Source of the DNA: a marine gamma proteobacterium HTCC2143
Lineage (GTDB): Bacteria; Pseudomonadota; Gammaproteobacteria; Pseudomonadales; Dasaniaceae
Length of the DNA: 64,000 nucleotides
NCBI GenBank assembly: GCA_000169075.1
Contig: AAVT01000009.1
Span: forward strand, 1-64,000
Direction of reading: 5' to 3'
The notes beneath the pieces are model-generated. The model was not told the origin of the DNA. It searched no databases and worked only from the letters and a program-made list of their open reading frames with translations. Below, one piece after another: positions 8,140 to 15,543 of the stretch. Position numbers and translations under genes: made by a program. Numbering within the stretch: the first letter of the stretch is position 1; each line of letters opens with the position of its first letter.

Positions 8140-9201
8140 TCACGCGTCGTCAACACCCGCGTATTCTTCCCTGCTGGTGAATTGATACTCGTTTTCTGGC
8201 ACTTTTCTATACTCCAGAAAGCTAAATTTTGGAATCAAAGGCAGCTGTTCCTCAAAAGCGTGGATAATATCGCCCATAGGCTCACCGTTGTGATCAATTC
8301 CCGGAGCTTCCAAAACTTTCCCTATATGGTCGATTAATCTCGTTTTCTCTTGCCGCCATAATTCGACTACATATTGGCTATATTGGAAATCTGAGAAATA
8401 TACAGCCGATGCCGAATTGTGAATTTGAAGCTTATTAATTAAAGCGACATCTCGAAGGTTGCGAATGGAGTGTACGCTTGAATTAAGTTTTTTAAGTTTA
8501 TATGCTGCCGCATCAATTAGCATTACACAATGGCGCGGACTCAGAGGATACAAAACAATCAAACCTGGAGTTTGTGCGCCAAGAACACCACGAAGGCTAA
8601 TCTGTTTTAGAAGAGGATTTGTCAATACTACAGGTGAATCTCCAAATATAAACGGCCTGTTAGTTTTGTTATGGAGGACGATTGGTAAAAGATCAACTAA
8701 GCTCCCTGCACATTCAAGTGCTATTGACATTCCATGAGCTTGATACTGCTTTGGGTCAGCCTCTAAAGTTTGGGCTATTTTCCTAAATTCTTCTTTAGTT
8801 TCATTATCCAGTGCATCATCATTGTTTACCTCGCACTCCATGTACAGTTGAAGGAATCTATCTTGCATCGCCTTCTGTTTTTTTCTTTCTGAAACGGTTC
8901 TTGATTTTTGTAACATTATATTTTGAAGCAGTAGAGCATGGTTCTCTGGGGTATATTGTTCAAAGCTGTTTGTTCCTTTAAGCTCTCGTAATGCCTCACT
9001 AAAATGGCCTTCTATCTCTGAAAGGCGATCTTCTATATTTTCATCACCATAATAATACTTTTTAGAAGACTGCCCCTTGATGGATGCTGTTTTGATGGTC
9101 TTCCCATTCTTCCTATTTAAAACGCATATGCTCTTACCATCATCAGAGAAATACCTGAAGTAAAACTGGGGGACGTAATGTTGATTCGCTTTATTCGTCA
9201 T
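8140..9201 (-). CDS. DUF4238 domain protein
   Basis: A 353-residue protein beginning with NQHYVPQFYFRYF, the signature opening of DUF4238, a family of unknown function common in mobile elements. The middle and C-terminal parts (RPFIFGDSPVVLTNP, LYPLSPRHCVMLID) also fit that family. Its start codon lies 13 bases downstream of the R' end of attC-A, exactly like a cassette gene. However, no attC follows the stop codon: the next gene begins 31 bases later. It is thus either a truncated last cassette or the place where the array was fused to the rep module. Confidence 0.85.
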   Translation of the reverse strand: MTNKANQHYVPQFYFRYFSDDGKSICVLNRKNGKTIKTASIKGQSSKKYYYGDENIEDRLSEIEGHFSEALRELKGTNSFEQYTPENHALLLQNIMLQKSRTVSERKKQKAMQDRFLQLYMECEVNNDDALDNETKEEFRKIAQTLEADPKQYQAHGMSIALECAGSLVDLLPIVLHNKTNRPFIFGDSPVVLTNPLLKQISLRGVLGAQTPGLIVLYPLSPRHCVMLIDAAAYKLKKLNSSVHSIRNLRDVALINKLQIHNSASAVYFSDFQYSQYVVELWRQEKTRLIDHIGKVLEAPGIDHNGEPMGDIIHAFEEQLPLIPKFSFLEYRKVPENEYQFTSREEYAGVDDA

Positions 9202-9213
9202 ACTTCTTTGATT

Positions 9214-9282
9214 GCTTAACGTCGTGCTCTGGGGAAAACCGAAGCGTAGCGTAGGTTTGTCCCTAGCAGCACTTTGTTAGGC
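9214..9282 (-). repeat. attC-A, integron recombination site
   Basis: Read on the minus strand the site runs from GCCTAAC (R'', 9276-9282) to GTTAAGC (R', 9214-9220), matching RYYYAAC and GTTRRRY. Between them two imperfectly complementary arms (GTGCTGCTAGGGAC and GTCCC-type partner) leave unpaired bases on one side, as in true attC hairpins. Length is 69 bp. The lipase stop codon lies inside R'', as is common in cassettes. Confidence 0.88.
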
Positions 9283-10068
9283 CTCTTCCATGCATGCGAG
9301 GTCAAAAATTTCACCAGCCCCAAATATTTTTGGATTGTTCTGAACACTCTGCCTGGCTTCAGGTAACTCTTGAGCTGCACAAGCAGTTAAGCATGCGGAT
9401 AGTTTAGCTTGAGAATGATTTGTCAAAGGGTTTCCGTAAGTGCAACTATAGATGCTGTGAACCCACTTGGGGTCAATAGCAAATGTTCTTAATATCTTAT
9501 TTGCTTCCGCATACTCTGAATATGAGTGACGATCATTTTCAGCAGCATTACCTCTAGTAAATCTAGATGAAGTATTAAATACAAAAGTTTGAACATTCTC
9601 TTCTCTGAGTGAAACGTGCAAAGCAATAGCACCACCTAGAGAATGCCCAATCACAGTTATAGGAATGTCATTCGGAGTAGCATCACGAAGTTCTCTGTAT
9701 ACTGCAAGGCCCCTATTATTTTGAAGAGCAAGAACATTTCCGATTGGCCAATCCCAAAATTGGTCTGTACCGCGAAAAGATAGAACTATTTCTACTAGTT
9801 CAGAGCCCTTGTATCTATTAAAGGTGGAATAGGCAAACCCATAACCATCATTATCTTTATTTAATGTGTTCATAATATTCTTCGGCAAAGAGAAAGTGCT
9901 ATGAGGCTTGTATGTGTTTTCTGCCATCTGAGAATACAAATACCCCATCTCTGCTTCAGCGCGTAATTTTTTCTGGATGTTTTCTGTATCGGCTGATTCC
10001 TTAGGAGGGTTTGACGAACAACCAACAATGAACGAAATTACAATGGTTAAAAATAAATACTTATTCAT
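9277..10068 (-). CDS. Cassette gene: class 3 lipase-like lipoprotein
   Basis: A 263-residue protein. The N-terminal signal ends in VGCSS, a lipobox, so it is probably a lipoprotein. The hydrolase core has LSFRGTDQFWDW (class 3 lipase oxyanion region) and the nucleophile elbow GHSLGGA. Asp and His of the triad are likely further downstream but I cannot assign them surely. It would hydrolyse lipid or ester substrates in the envelope. It forms a single-gene cassette: start 26 bases after attC-B R', stop codon inside attC-A R''. Confidence 0.82.
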   Translation of the reverse strand: MNKYLFLTIVISFIVGCSSNPPKESADTENIQKKLRAEAEMGYLYSQMAENTYKPHSTFSLPKNIMNTLNKDNDGYGFAYSTFNRYKGSELVEIVLSFRGTDQFWDWPIGNVLALQNNRGLAVYRELRDATPNDIPITVIGHSLGGAIALHVSLREENVQTFVFNTSSRFTRGNAAENDRHSYSEYAEANKILRTFAIDPKWVHSIYSCTYGNPLTNHSQAKLSACLTACAAQELPEARQSVQNNPKIFGAGEIFDLACMEEA

Positions 10069-10093
10069 ACCTTCTCCTTAAGTGCGCGTATAG

Positions 10094-10165
10094 GCATAAC
10101 GCCCGCATTTGCGGCTGGTTTGGAGCGCAGCGGAAAACCAGTCCGACAACATGCGCTTGTTATGT
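10094..10165 (-). repeat. attC-B, integron recombination site
   Basis: On the minus strand the site begins with ACATAAC (10159-10165) and ends with GTTATGC (10094-10100). The inner arms CGGACTGGTTTTCCGCTG and its partner CAAACCAGCCGC-type sequence fold back on each other. Length 72 bp, directly downstream of the PIN-domain gene. Confidence 0.85.
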
Positions 10166-10168
10166 GAT

Positions 10169-11296
10169 TTAGTCATACTCTCCATAATCCAGCTCTAACG
10201 TGCCAAAATGGATTGTTCTAATTGGGGTTACAACCTCAACTTGTTCTATTTCTATAGCATCTATACCTTCTGTAAGGTCGCCACAGATCGTTATTAATAT
10301 AGCCGACTCAAATGTTGCTTCTGTTGAAGCCGAGGTGCTGCCAAGTCCCACATAGTCTTTATCTATTGAGTCATGAACAGAGAGAGAAAACTCTCCTTCT
10401 GCACCAACGGTTATTTCTGTTTTAGCTTCAAGCACCAAATATTCTTGATCCGATTCAATAATTCTGAATGTGTCATCAATGAACGAGAAACTTTCAAACC
10501 AGCCGTGAGAACCGTCAGGCTCCCAATAGAATTGAGACTCTGCATCTTGATCAGGCGTAAAACCGTCTAAAGCGGATTCCAATCCATTTTCCACTTGAGT
10601 GATGAAGGACTGAGCTAAATCATCTTCCAGTTGCTTTGTTAAGTTTTCTACAAAAGCAAAAGGTGCAGTTTCTGCATTAAATGATGCGAGGCCAGCTGTA
10701 AAGTCTTCTTCATAATCGATATTCAGAGAATTTTCGCAATATGACTTCCAATCCTTATCTTTTGCTATAGCTAGAATCGACTTCTCTTCTCGTTTTGCCC
10801 ATTCTTCTGCTGCCAGTAAGATTATTGCGTCTGGGAATTCATTCTTTTTCTTACCTGTTTCTGAAAATGGAGGCTTATTAGAAAAATACTGTCCTAAAAT
10901 CTCACCAACTGACACATAATCATTGCATTCAATTTCTAACGCGCCTGTATCATTAACAAAACTTTCAAGCCTTGAATGCGCGAGCTGTTCTATTTCGTTA
11001 CTATCAATCAATAGTTTTTTGGCTTCATTGAGAGCGCTTCCGTCGAAAAACAAATGATCTCCTGCATCATTTATTGATTTTTCAAGTGAGCTTCTTGAAA
11101 CCTTAATCTTTTTCTCTAAGTGTGATTGAATCTCATTTTTAATAACATCAGGCAGTAATATATCTATATTCGTTTTCTTAAATTGTCGCAATTTACCAAG
11201 AAGACCGGCTTCAAGTCGCAACCCATTTCCATCGAAAATAGACGTATCAATAAGAATGACGTCATAGTTCTTGTCTGGATCATGCACACTCATCAA
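10169..11296 (-). CDS. Cassette gene: PIN-domain protein (DUF4935-like)
   Basis: A 375-residue protein with an N-terminal PIN-like nuclease domain: DVILIDTSIFDG at about residues 12-23 carries the first metal-binding Asp, PDVIKNEIQ at about 49-58 the conserved Glu, and FPDAIILLAAEEWA plus AIAKDKDW at about 154-190 the remaining acidic residues. This matches PIN domains of the DUF4935 type, which are predicted metal-dependent RNases. The C-terminal half (about 200-375) is an acidic beta-rich region of unknown role. No antitoxin gene accompanies it in the cassette. The call rests on motif spacing. Confidence 0.78.
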   Translation of the reverse strand: MMSVHDPDKNYDVILIDTSIFDGNGLRLEAGLLGKLRQFKKTNIDILLPDVIKNEIQSHLEKKIKVSRSSLEKSINDAGDHLFFDGSALNEAKKLLIDSNEIEQLAHSRLESFVNDTGALEIECNDYVSVGEILGQYFSNKPPFSETGKKKNEFPDAIILLAAEEWAKREEKSILAIAKDKDWKSYCENSLNIDYEEDFTAGLASFNAETAPFAFVENLTKQLEDDLAQSFITQVENGLESALDGFTPDQDAESQFYWEPDGSHGWFESFSFIDDTFRIIESDQEYLVLEAKTEITVGAEGEFSLSVHDSIDKDYVGLGSTSASTEATFESAILITICGDLTEGIDAIEIEQVEVVTPIRTIHFGTLELDYGEYD

Positions 11297-11310
11297 TACT
11301 CCCGTTTCTC

Positions 11311-11398
11311 ACATAACGCTGAGTGAATGGGCAACTTTGCTGCGAAGCAGCGCTTAAAGTTGTCCAGCCGCAGGCGATCATTGCACGTTTTGTTAAAT
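11311..11398 (-). repeat. attC-C, integron recombination site
   Basis: On the minus strand the site runs from ATTTAAC (11392-11398, fits RYYYAAC) to GTTATGT (11311-11317). The inner region has a long foldback centred on GCTGCTTCGCAGC with flanking arms GGACAACTTTAAGC/AAAGTTGCCC. Length 88 bp, longer than its neighbours, so adjacent sites are not simple copies. Confidence 0.82.
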
Positions 11399-11401
11399 GT
11401 T

Positions 11402-11839
11402 TTACCGCGATAGTGATTTCACCCACGAATAATATTCTTTGTTTGGTGGGTGAAGATACAATATATAAAGAACAACGGCCAATATTGCTGCAAATACACC
11501 CAGTACAAATACCTTTTTAATTAAGAATACGGAAAATACCATTGAGAACAAAATGCTTGCTACAGCAGTGCGACGATACCAAGGTAAGTCTGTTGCTAGC
11601 GAAAAGGCAGAAGCAATAAATAGAAGGCCCAACGCTGACAGAGGGCCATAAACCACCGGATTGTTACCTTCCTCGCCGAACAGTGAAAAGGAGGCGTTTA
11701 TACAAATAGCACCGCCAACAAGAAACTGACCAAATTCTAAGATGTACAAGCTTGCCCGCTTAATTTTAAGATCGTCCGGTACCGGAGTGGTTTTATACCC
11801 CGCCCCAAGTCGTCTGAAATTTCGAAATTTTATGCTCAT
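11402..11839 (-). CDS. Cassette gene: small integral membrane protein
   Basis: A 145-residue protein of unknown function. After a basic cytoplasmic start of about 30 residues it shows about four hydrophobic helices (near residues 32-50, 58-80, 88-108 and 109-130). I recognise no family motif. It occupies its own cassette, with the start codon at the R' core of attC-D and the stop codon just before attC-C. Small membrane proteins of unknown function are frequent cassette contents. Confidence 0.75.
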   Translation of the reverse strand: MSIKFRNFRRLGAGYKTTPVPDDLKIKRASLYILEFGQFLVGGAICINASFSLFGEEGNNPVVYGPLSALGLLFIASAFSLATDLPWYRRTAVASILFSMVFSVFLIKKVFVLGVFAAILAVVLYILYLHPPNKEYYSWVKSLSR

Positions 11840-11841
11840 AC

Positions 11842-11912
11842 ATTTAACGCCAAGCTAAATGGACCGAAAAGCCGCTAGGCTTTTTGTGTCCATTTTGAGC
11901 GCCTTGTTACAT
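11842..11912 (-). repeat. attC-D, integron recombination site
   Basis: On the minus strand the site runs from ATGTAAC (11906-11912) to GTTAAAT (11842-11848). The inner arms AAGGCGCTCAAAATGGAC and GTCCATTTAGCTTGG pair around a loop region AAAAAGCC/GGCTTTTC, leaving extrahelical bases. Length 71 bp. The NTF2-like gene stops at its edge and the membrane-protein gene begins immediately after it. Confidence 0.87.
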
Positions 11913-12317
11913 TTATATGTATGAAATTAAGAGGTTAGCTTGTGTCCATAGTTTCCAAATTCCATTTTCTTGCTTGAAAACCATTAATACTTCAATTTCA
12001 TTATTTTGAAAAGCAGGACCGCTTATTTTTTTGGTTCTTTGCTTAACTTTAGCGTAAGCATATTCATCATCTTCACCTACAAATTTATAACTAATAAGCT
12101 CGTATTTAAGGTCATATGCTGGGAATAGTTGTTGGAGCATTTGTTGGGTTGGTAGATAGGCTGGTGATTGAGAGTGCATATCTCCCATAACAGCGGCGGA
12201 ATCTTCATTTTGAGTATGTTCTAAATTATCTAGAATTGCTTTTTCAATATCCGAAGCGGTGTCTGCATAGGCCGCTGTGGATAATAATATGATTAGTGTA
12301 GATATTAGTGATTTCAT
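11913..12317 (-). CDS. Cassette gene: exported NTF2/SnoaL-like protein
   Basis: A 134-residue protein with a clear Sec signal peptide (KSLISTLIILLSTAAYA, cleavage after AYA). The mature part resembles the small alpha+beta cone fold of NTF2/SnoaL-like proteins: an N-terminal helix region then strands such as YAYAKVKQRTKKI and IEVLMVFKQENGIWKLW. No catalytic motif is visible. It is a cassette gene with a good GGAG ribosome binding site (AAGGAG) and starts 20 bases after the R' core of the damaged attC-E. Confidence 0.7.
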   Translation of the reverse strand: MKSLISTLIILLSTAAYADTASDIEKAILDNLEHTQNEDSAAVMGDMHSQSPAYLPTQQMLQQLFPAYDLKYELISYKFVGEDDEYAYAKVKQRTKKISGPAFQNNEIEVLMVFKQENGIWKLWTQANLLISYI

Positions 12318-12336
12318 GTGAACTCCTTGTTTGTAA

Positions 12337-12355
12337 ATGTAACAGCTTATTAATG
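12337..12355 (-). repeat. attC-E remnant, cut by IS3 element
   Basis: GTTACAT on the minus strand (12337-12343) occupies the R' position before the NTF2-like gene, and only 12 further bases remain before the IS end at 12356. No matching R'' half is seen on the far side of the IS, so the rest of this site and the preceding cassette were lost. Confidence 0.55.
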
Positions 12356-12373
12356 TGAATCGCCCCGACTTTC

Positions 12374-13207
12374 CTAGACGCTCTGCTTCTTCAAAAAATA
12401 GTCTTGTTCATAATCCATTGGTGACAGGTCATCGTTATTTCCATGCCGCCTCGTCGAATTATAGAATAGCTCAATATAGTTGAAAATATCTCGCTTTCCT
12501 TCCTCTCGTGTCCGATAGATTTTTCGTCTGATTCGCTCACGCTTTAACAACTGAAAGAAGCTTTCGGCACAGGCGTTGTCGTGGCAATTCCCTCTACGAC
12601 TCATGCTGGCCTTTAAATTATTTGCTTCCAGCATACTGCGCCAATCATAGCTTGTGTACTGGCAGCCTTGATCTGAATGCACAAGGACCTCTTCCTTGAG
12701 CTTACGTCGCCAGCAGGCCATGGTGATCGCGTCGAGTACCAAGTCGGTATTAATGCGTTCACTCATCGACCAACCAACAACCTGCCGTGAAAACAGGTCA
12801 ATGACCACGCCAAGAAACAACCAGCCCTCATAAGTACGAATATAGGTTATATCTGTTACCCAGACTTTGTTGGGGTTAGTCACATCAAACTCACGCTTAA
12901 GTAAGTTGGGTGCCACCGTTGATACTTCTCCACTACTATAATGCGCTTTACGCTTATAGCCACGTTGCGACTGTATATCAGCCTCTCGCATAATACGATA
13001 CACGCGGTTTTTACCGCATTGCTCTCCCATGGCAAGCATGTCTTTATAAATCTTGCGGTAGCCATAAACAGCCCCGCTTTCCAGCCAAAACTGTTTAATG
13101 AAGCCCAGTAGGTATTCGTCATCTTTAGTGCGCTGACTCTTCGGTTCATGAAGCCAGGCATAAAACCCGCTAGGATGAACACCCAAGACTCGGCACATCG
13201 CGCGCAC
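12374..13207 (-). CDS. IS3-family transposase OrfB (DDE catalytic part)
   Basis: 277 residues from the ATG, with the integrase-core DDE triad: Asp in VWVTDITYI, Asp in VHSDQGCQY and Glu in NACAESFFQLLK. It is intact to the end of the IS. Upstream of the ATG its frame stays open into orfA (KEKYTFIKSRTHRFSVRAM), so the natural product is probably an OrfAB fusion made by -1 frameshifting at the A-rich stretch near 13240. The enzyme catalyses copy-paste transposition of its own IS. Confidence 0.93.
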   Translation of the reverse strand: MRAMCRVLGVHPSGFYAWLHEPKSQRTKDDEYLLGFIKQFWLESGAVYGYRKIYKDMLAMGEQCGKNRVYRIMREADIQSQRGYKRKAHYSSGEVSTVAPNLLKREFDVTNPNKVWVTDITYIRTYEGWLFLGVVIDLFSRQVVGWSMSERINTDLVLDAITMACWRRKLKEEVLVHSDQGCQYTSYDWRSMLEANNLKASMSRRGNCHDNACAESFFQLLKRERIRRKIYRTREEGKRDIFNYIELFYNSTRRHGNNDDLSPMDYEQDYFLKKQSV

Positions 13208-13230
13208 CGAGAAGCGGTGGGTTCGAGATT

Positions 13231-13524
13231 TTATGAACGTGTATTTTTCTTTGACTCGCTTGCAAAGAACACGGCGGCTTCCTTTAGGATGTCGCGCTCC
13301 TCTGTCACACGCTTCAACTCTGCTTTGAGACGCCTCAATTCTTCATTCGAGGACTGCTTAGCCTGGTACTCTTCAGCATTCTCACCGTAGCGATCTCGCC
13401 AGTTGTACAGGCTTTTGGTGGTGATGCCCAAGCGCTTGGCAACATCGGCTATCGAGTAGCCGTTTTCAGTGACTTGCTTGACCGCCGCAATCTTAAATTC
13501 TTCGGTGTATCTTTCCCCAGCCAT
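13231..13524 (-). CDS. IS3-family OrfA (helix-turn-helix DNA-binding part)
   Basis: A 97-residue protein with the usual IS3 OrfA build: YTEEFKIAAVKQV, then a helix-turn-helix (YSIADVAKRLGITTKSLYNW) and a leucine-zipper-like helix (ELRRLKAELKRVTEERDILKEA). It binds the IS ends and, as an OrfAB fusion, directs the catalytic part. A GGAGG ribosome binding site lies upstream. Confidence 0.92.
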   Translation of the reverse strand: MAGERYTEEFKIAAVKQVTENGYSIADVAKRLGITTKSLYNWRDRYGENAEEYQAKQSSNEELRRLKAELKRVTEERDILKEAAVFFASESKKNTRS

Positions 13525-13587
13525 AATGGCCTCCTCTTTATGTTCATTGTAACTATAAAGAGAGTCTAGTGAAGTCGGGGCGATTCA

Positions 13588-14343
13588 CCCATGGAGCGAC
13601 TCATTTAACAATTTCAATGGTAGGGTACTCCCATCAGGTTGGCGAGTATTTACGTTGGAGGAATGAGATGGGAACAGCTGTCTTCCATCTCATTCCTCCA
13701 ATCCTTTCAGCCATCCAGCCTGCTTTTAGCAGGCTGGCCTCAGCCTTTTCGCTAGGGCTCCAAGTCTGAGAGGAAGCCATCCTCTCAAGATCCAACCCGG
13801 CTGAACGCCGCGCCTCCTCTTGATTCACCTCACGTCTCTACGCTGGACGCTCCAGTCCTTGGAGGGGCTACGCCCCCTTTGACTGCCGGCCGCACTGTAC
13901 GTTTGCCTATATCCAAATTCCCCCTCCGGCGTCGGCGCTGGCGCTTGACTCCCGACGCTATCGGCTTTGCATGTTGGTGATTCTCACCAATCTGCTCCGC
14001 CCCTACGGGTGATGCTGTACGCATCACGCTACCGCCGGGAGTCAAGCGCCTGCGAGGGCAGGCCCTGACGCCGGACGAAGATAACCGGCTGATTTCGGCT
14101 GGGGCCGCATCATCCTTGTCGGCTCTAGGGAGCCGTCATATCTTCTTGGTTGCCCGCTGGACGCAGGGCAATCTATAGCGCTTACGCTATAGACGAAAAC
14201 ACCTAGTGCGGCGCTTGGGCTTGCTCTAGGTTTAACAGGCTGGGGCCTGCTATTTCGCCGTGCTCCGCGCTAGGGCGCTGCGTACGAAATGTTATGCTGG
14301 ACGCAGTACCATTTCGTTTGCCAAATATCAGGCCTGGATGCTT
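13588..14343. other. GC-rich noncoding block packed with stem-loops
   Basis: About 750 bases with no convincing gene but many inverted repeats. Examples: a 17-bp perfect stem at 13655-13671/13685-13701; 9 bp at 13715-13723/13729-13737; 7 bp at 13768-13774/13780-13786; GGGGC/GCCCC at 13864-13876. A nested fold has outer arms 13926-13933/14067-14074, then 14 bp at 13941-13954/14036-14049 enclosing 13974-13980/13984-13990 and 14009-14015/14021-14027. Further stems are 9 bp at 14172-14180/14185-14193 and 8 bp at 14284-14291/14310-14317. The motif CTGGACGC recurs. It could be an origin (oriV or oriT), a recombination region or a structured RNA. Identity unknown. Confidence 0.6.
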
Positions 14344-14404
14344 ATCTTGTTCATGTTTTTCCTCTGTACATTAATAATGAACGTGCTATATTTGTGAACA
14401 AGAT
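14344..14404 (+). promoter_or_regulatory. Probable promoter/operator of the abiE operon
   Basis: A 10-bp perfect inverted repeat ATCTTGTTCA/TGAACAAGAT (14344-14353 and 14395-14404) with an extra TGAAC half site near 14378 brackets an AT-rich stretch containing TATATT (14387-14392), a possible -10 box. Antitoxins of the AbiE family repress their own promoter by binding inverted repeats, so this fits an autoregulatory operator. The inference is from position and symmetry only. Confidence 0.5.
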
Positions 14405-14460
14405 TTGGCCTTAGGGCTGATAGGGGCAAGTGCCTGTAACCGGAAGTGATGAGGCTTACC

Positions 14461-15543
14461 ATGAACCTGGCAGAGGTTGAACATGAGCTGCTAGAGAGAG
14501 CAATTCAAGCGTTTCATACTGAGACGGGCTTGTTGCTGGATATTATCCAGGAGCAGGTAGTGTTCGATAGGTATCAGGTGGACGCTATTATCAAAATACC
14601 TAAGTATGGGATAGAGCTCGGAGTGGAGGTAAAGAGATGGGCTCAACAAGCAAACTTGGGTGCGCTAGCCGATCAAATAAAGCGGATGCCTATCGAGGGA
14701 ATATTAGTTGCTGACTACATAAACCCGAATATGGCTCGGCGGCTTAAAACAATGGATGTTCAGTTTATCGATGCTGCCGGTAATGCTTACTTAAACCAGC
14801 CTCCTGTATATGTACATGTCACTGGTAACAAAAAACCAGATACAAAAGCAGCTTTCAAGGAAGGTGTTAATCGTGCGTTTGACGCTACAGGGCTCAAAGT
14901 GGTCTATGGGTTTTTATGTAATCCTGAGTTGGTAGACGCTACTTATCGCGAAATAGCAGAGCGCACTGGTGTGGCACTTGGGACTATAGGTCGTGTGCTT
15001 AATGGTCTAACAGAAGCTGGGTTTATTGTTGATCGTGGCAAAGGCAAAGGTCGGCGCTTAGTCAAGAAGAGGCGGTTGCTTGATCGCTGGGTGGAGGCTT
15101 ACCCCGAGAAATTAAAGCCTAAGCAGCGAGTAGGTGAGTTTACTGCAGATGATCCTTACTGGTGGGAGGAAGTACACGCTGAAAAGTATGGGGCCTATTG
15201 GGGTGGGGAAATAGCCGCTGCAAAATATACCAACTACTTAAAACCGGAAACAGTGACCCTGTATTTACCTGAGTATACCGGCAAGAAATTGTTGGCTAGG
15301 GCTAGGTTGAGAAAACTTAGAGAAGGAGAGGCTGGTGGCCAAGGAACAGTCAGAATATACCGGCCATTTTGGCCTGTGGAAGATGAAGAGCAACACTACA
15401 ACAATAATATGGCTGAAGTGCCGGGGGTGGTAAATCCAATATTGGCTTATGCCGATTTAATCGCCACGGGTGACAGCAGAAACTTAGAAACCGCAAGGAT
15501 GATTTATGAGCAATACATCGCTAAACATATCGGGGAAGATTGA
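14461..15543 (+). CDS. Type IV AbiEi-like antitoxin / transcriptional regulator
   Basis: About 360 residues. The ATG at 14461 is chosen because GAGG lies 6 bases before it; in-frame GTG 14446 and ATG 14449 are alternatives. The N-terminal domain shows a D-x(n)-EVK pattern (VDAIIKIPKYG then GVEVKRW) like a degenerate PD-(D/E)xK fold. A winged helix follows in the middle (YREIAERTGVALGTIGRVLNGL, about residues 160-185), then a long C-terminal domain. This matches the AbiEi/COG4861-type regulator partnered with a nucleotidyltransferase. It overlaps the toxin gene by 38 bases. Expected role: repress the operon and counteract the AbiEii-like toxin. Confidence 0.82.
   Translation: MNLAEVEHELLERAIQAFHTETGLLLDIIQEQVVFDRYQVDAIIKIPKYGIELGVEVKRWAQQANLGALADQIKRMPIEGILVADYINPNMARRLKTMDVQFIDAAGNAYLNQPPVYVHVTGNKKPDTKAAFKEGVNRAFDATGLKVVYGFLCNPELVDATYREIAERTGVALGTIGRVLNGLTEAGFIVDRGKGKGRRLVKKRRLLDRWVEAYPEKLKPKQRVGEFTADDPYWWEEVHAEKYGAYWGGEIAAAKYTNYLKPETVTLYLPEYTGKKLLARARLRKLREGEAGGQGTVRIYRPFWPVEDEEQHYNNNMAEVPGVVNPILAYADLIATGDSRNLETARMIYEQYIAKHIGED

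Larger units (their letters stand above)
9214..12355 (-). other. Integron gene-cassette array without integrase (CALIN-like)
   Basis: Five minus-strand genes are separated by attC-like sites at 11842-11912, 11311-11398, 10094-10165 and 9214-9282. A sixth half site at 12337-12355 is cut by the IS. The genes are unrelated in function, each starts 10-30 bases after an R' core and ends at or in the next R''. This is the layout of mobile gene cassettes. There is no intI or attI in the window, so in current terms this is a cluster of attC sites lacking an integron integrase. No internal promoter is obvious. Confidence 0.88.
12356..13587 (-). mobile_element. IS3-family insertion sequence
   Basis: A 1232-bp element with terminal inverted repeats starting TGAATCGCCCCGACTT at both ends (12356 onward, and the complement ending at 13587). 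The first 16 bases are identical and about 25 of 29 match. It encodes orfA and orfB in the two-frame arrangement of the IS3 family. I see no target-site duplication: the left flank ends TTAATG and the right flank begins CCCATG, which points to a deletion or recombination after insertion. Confidence 0.93.

Noticed and set aside
13634..14045. Two minus-strand ORFs (64 and 71 residues) inside the hairpin block
   Set aside because: They are Arg/Gly/Ser-rich, have no ribosome binding site and read straight through strong inverted repeats; they look like by-products of GC-rich structured DNA.
14230..14300. Possible further attC (GCATAAC and GTTAAAC on the minus strand)
   Set aside because: The cores fit but the sequence between them does not fold back next to the cores as an attC must; no cassette gene is attached.
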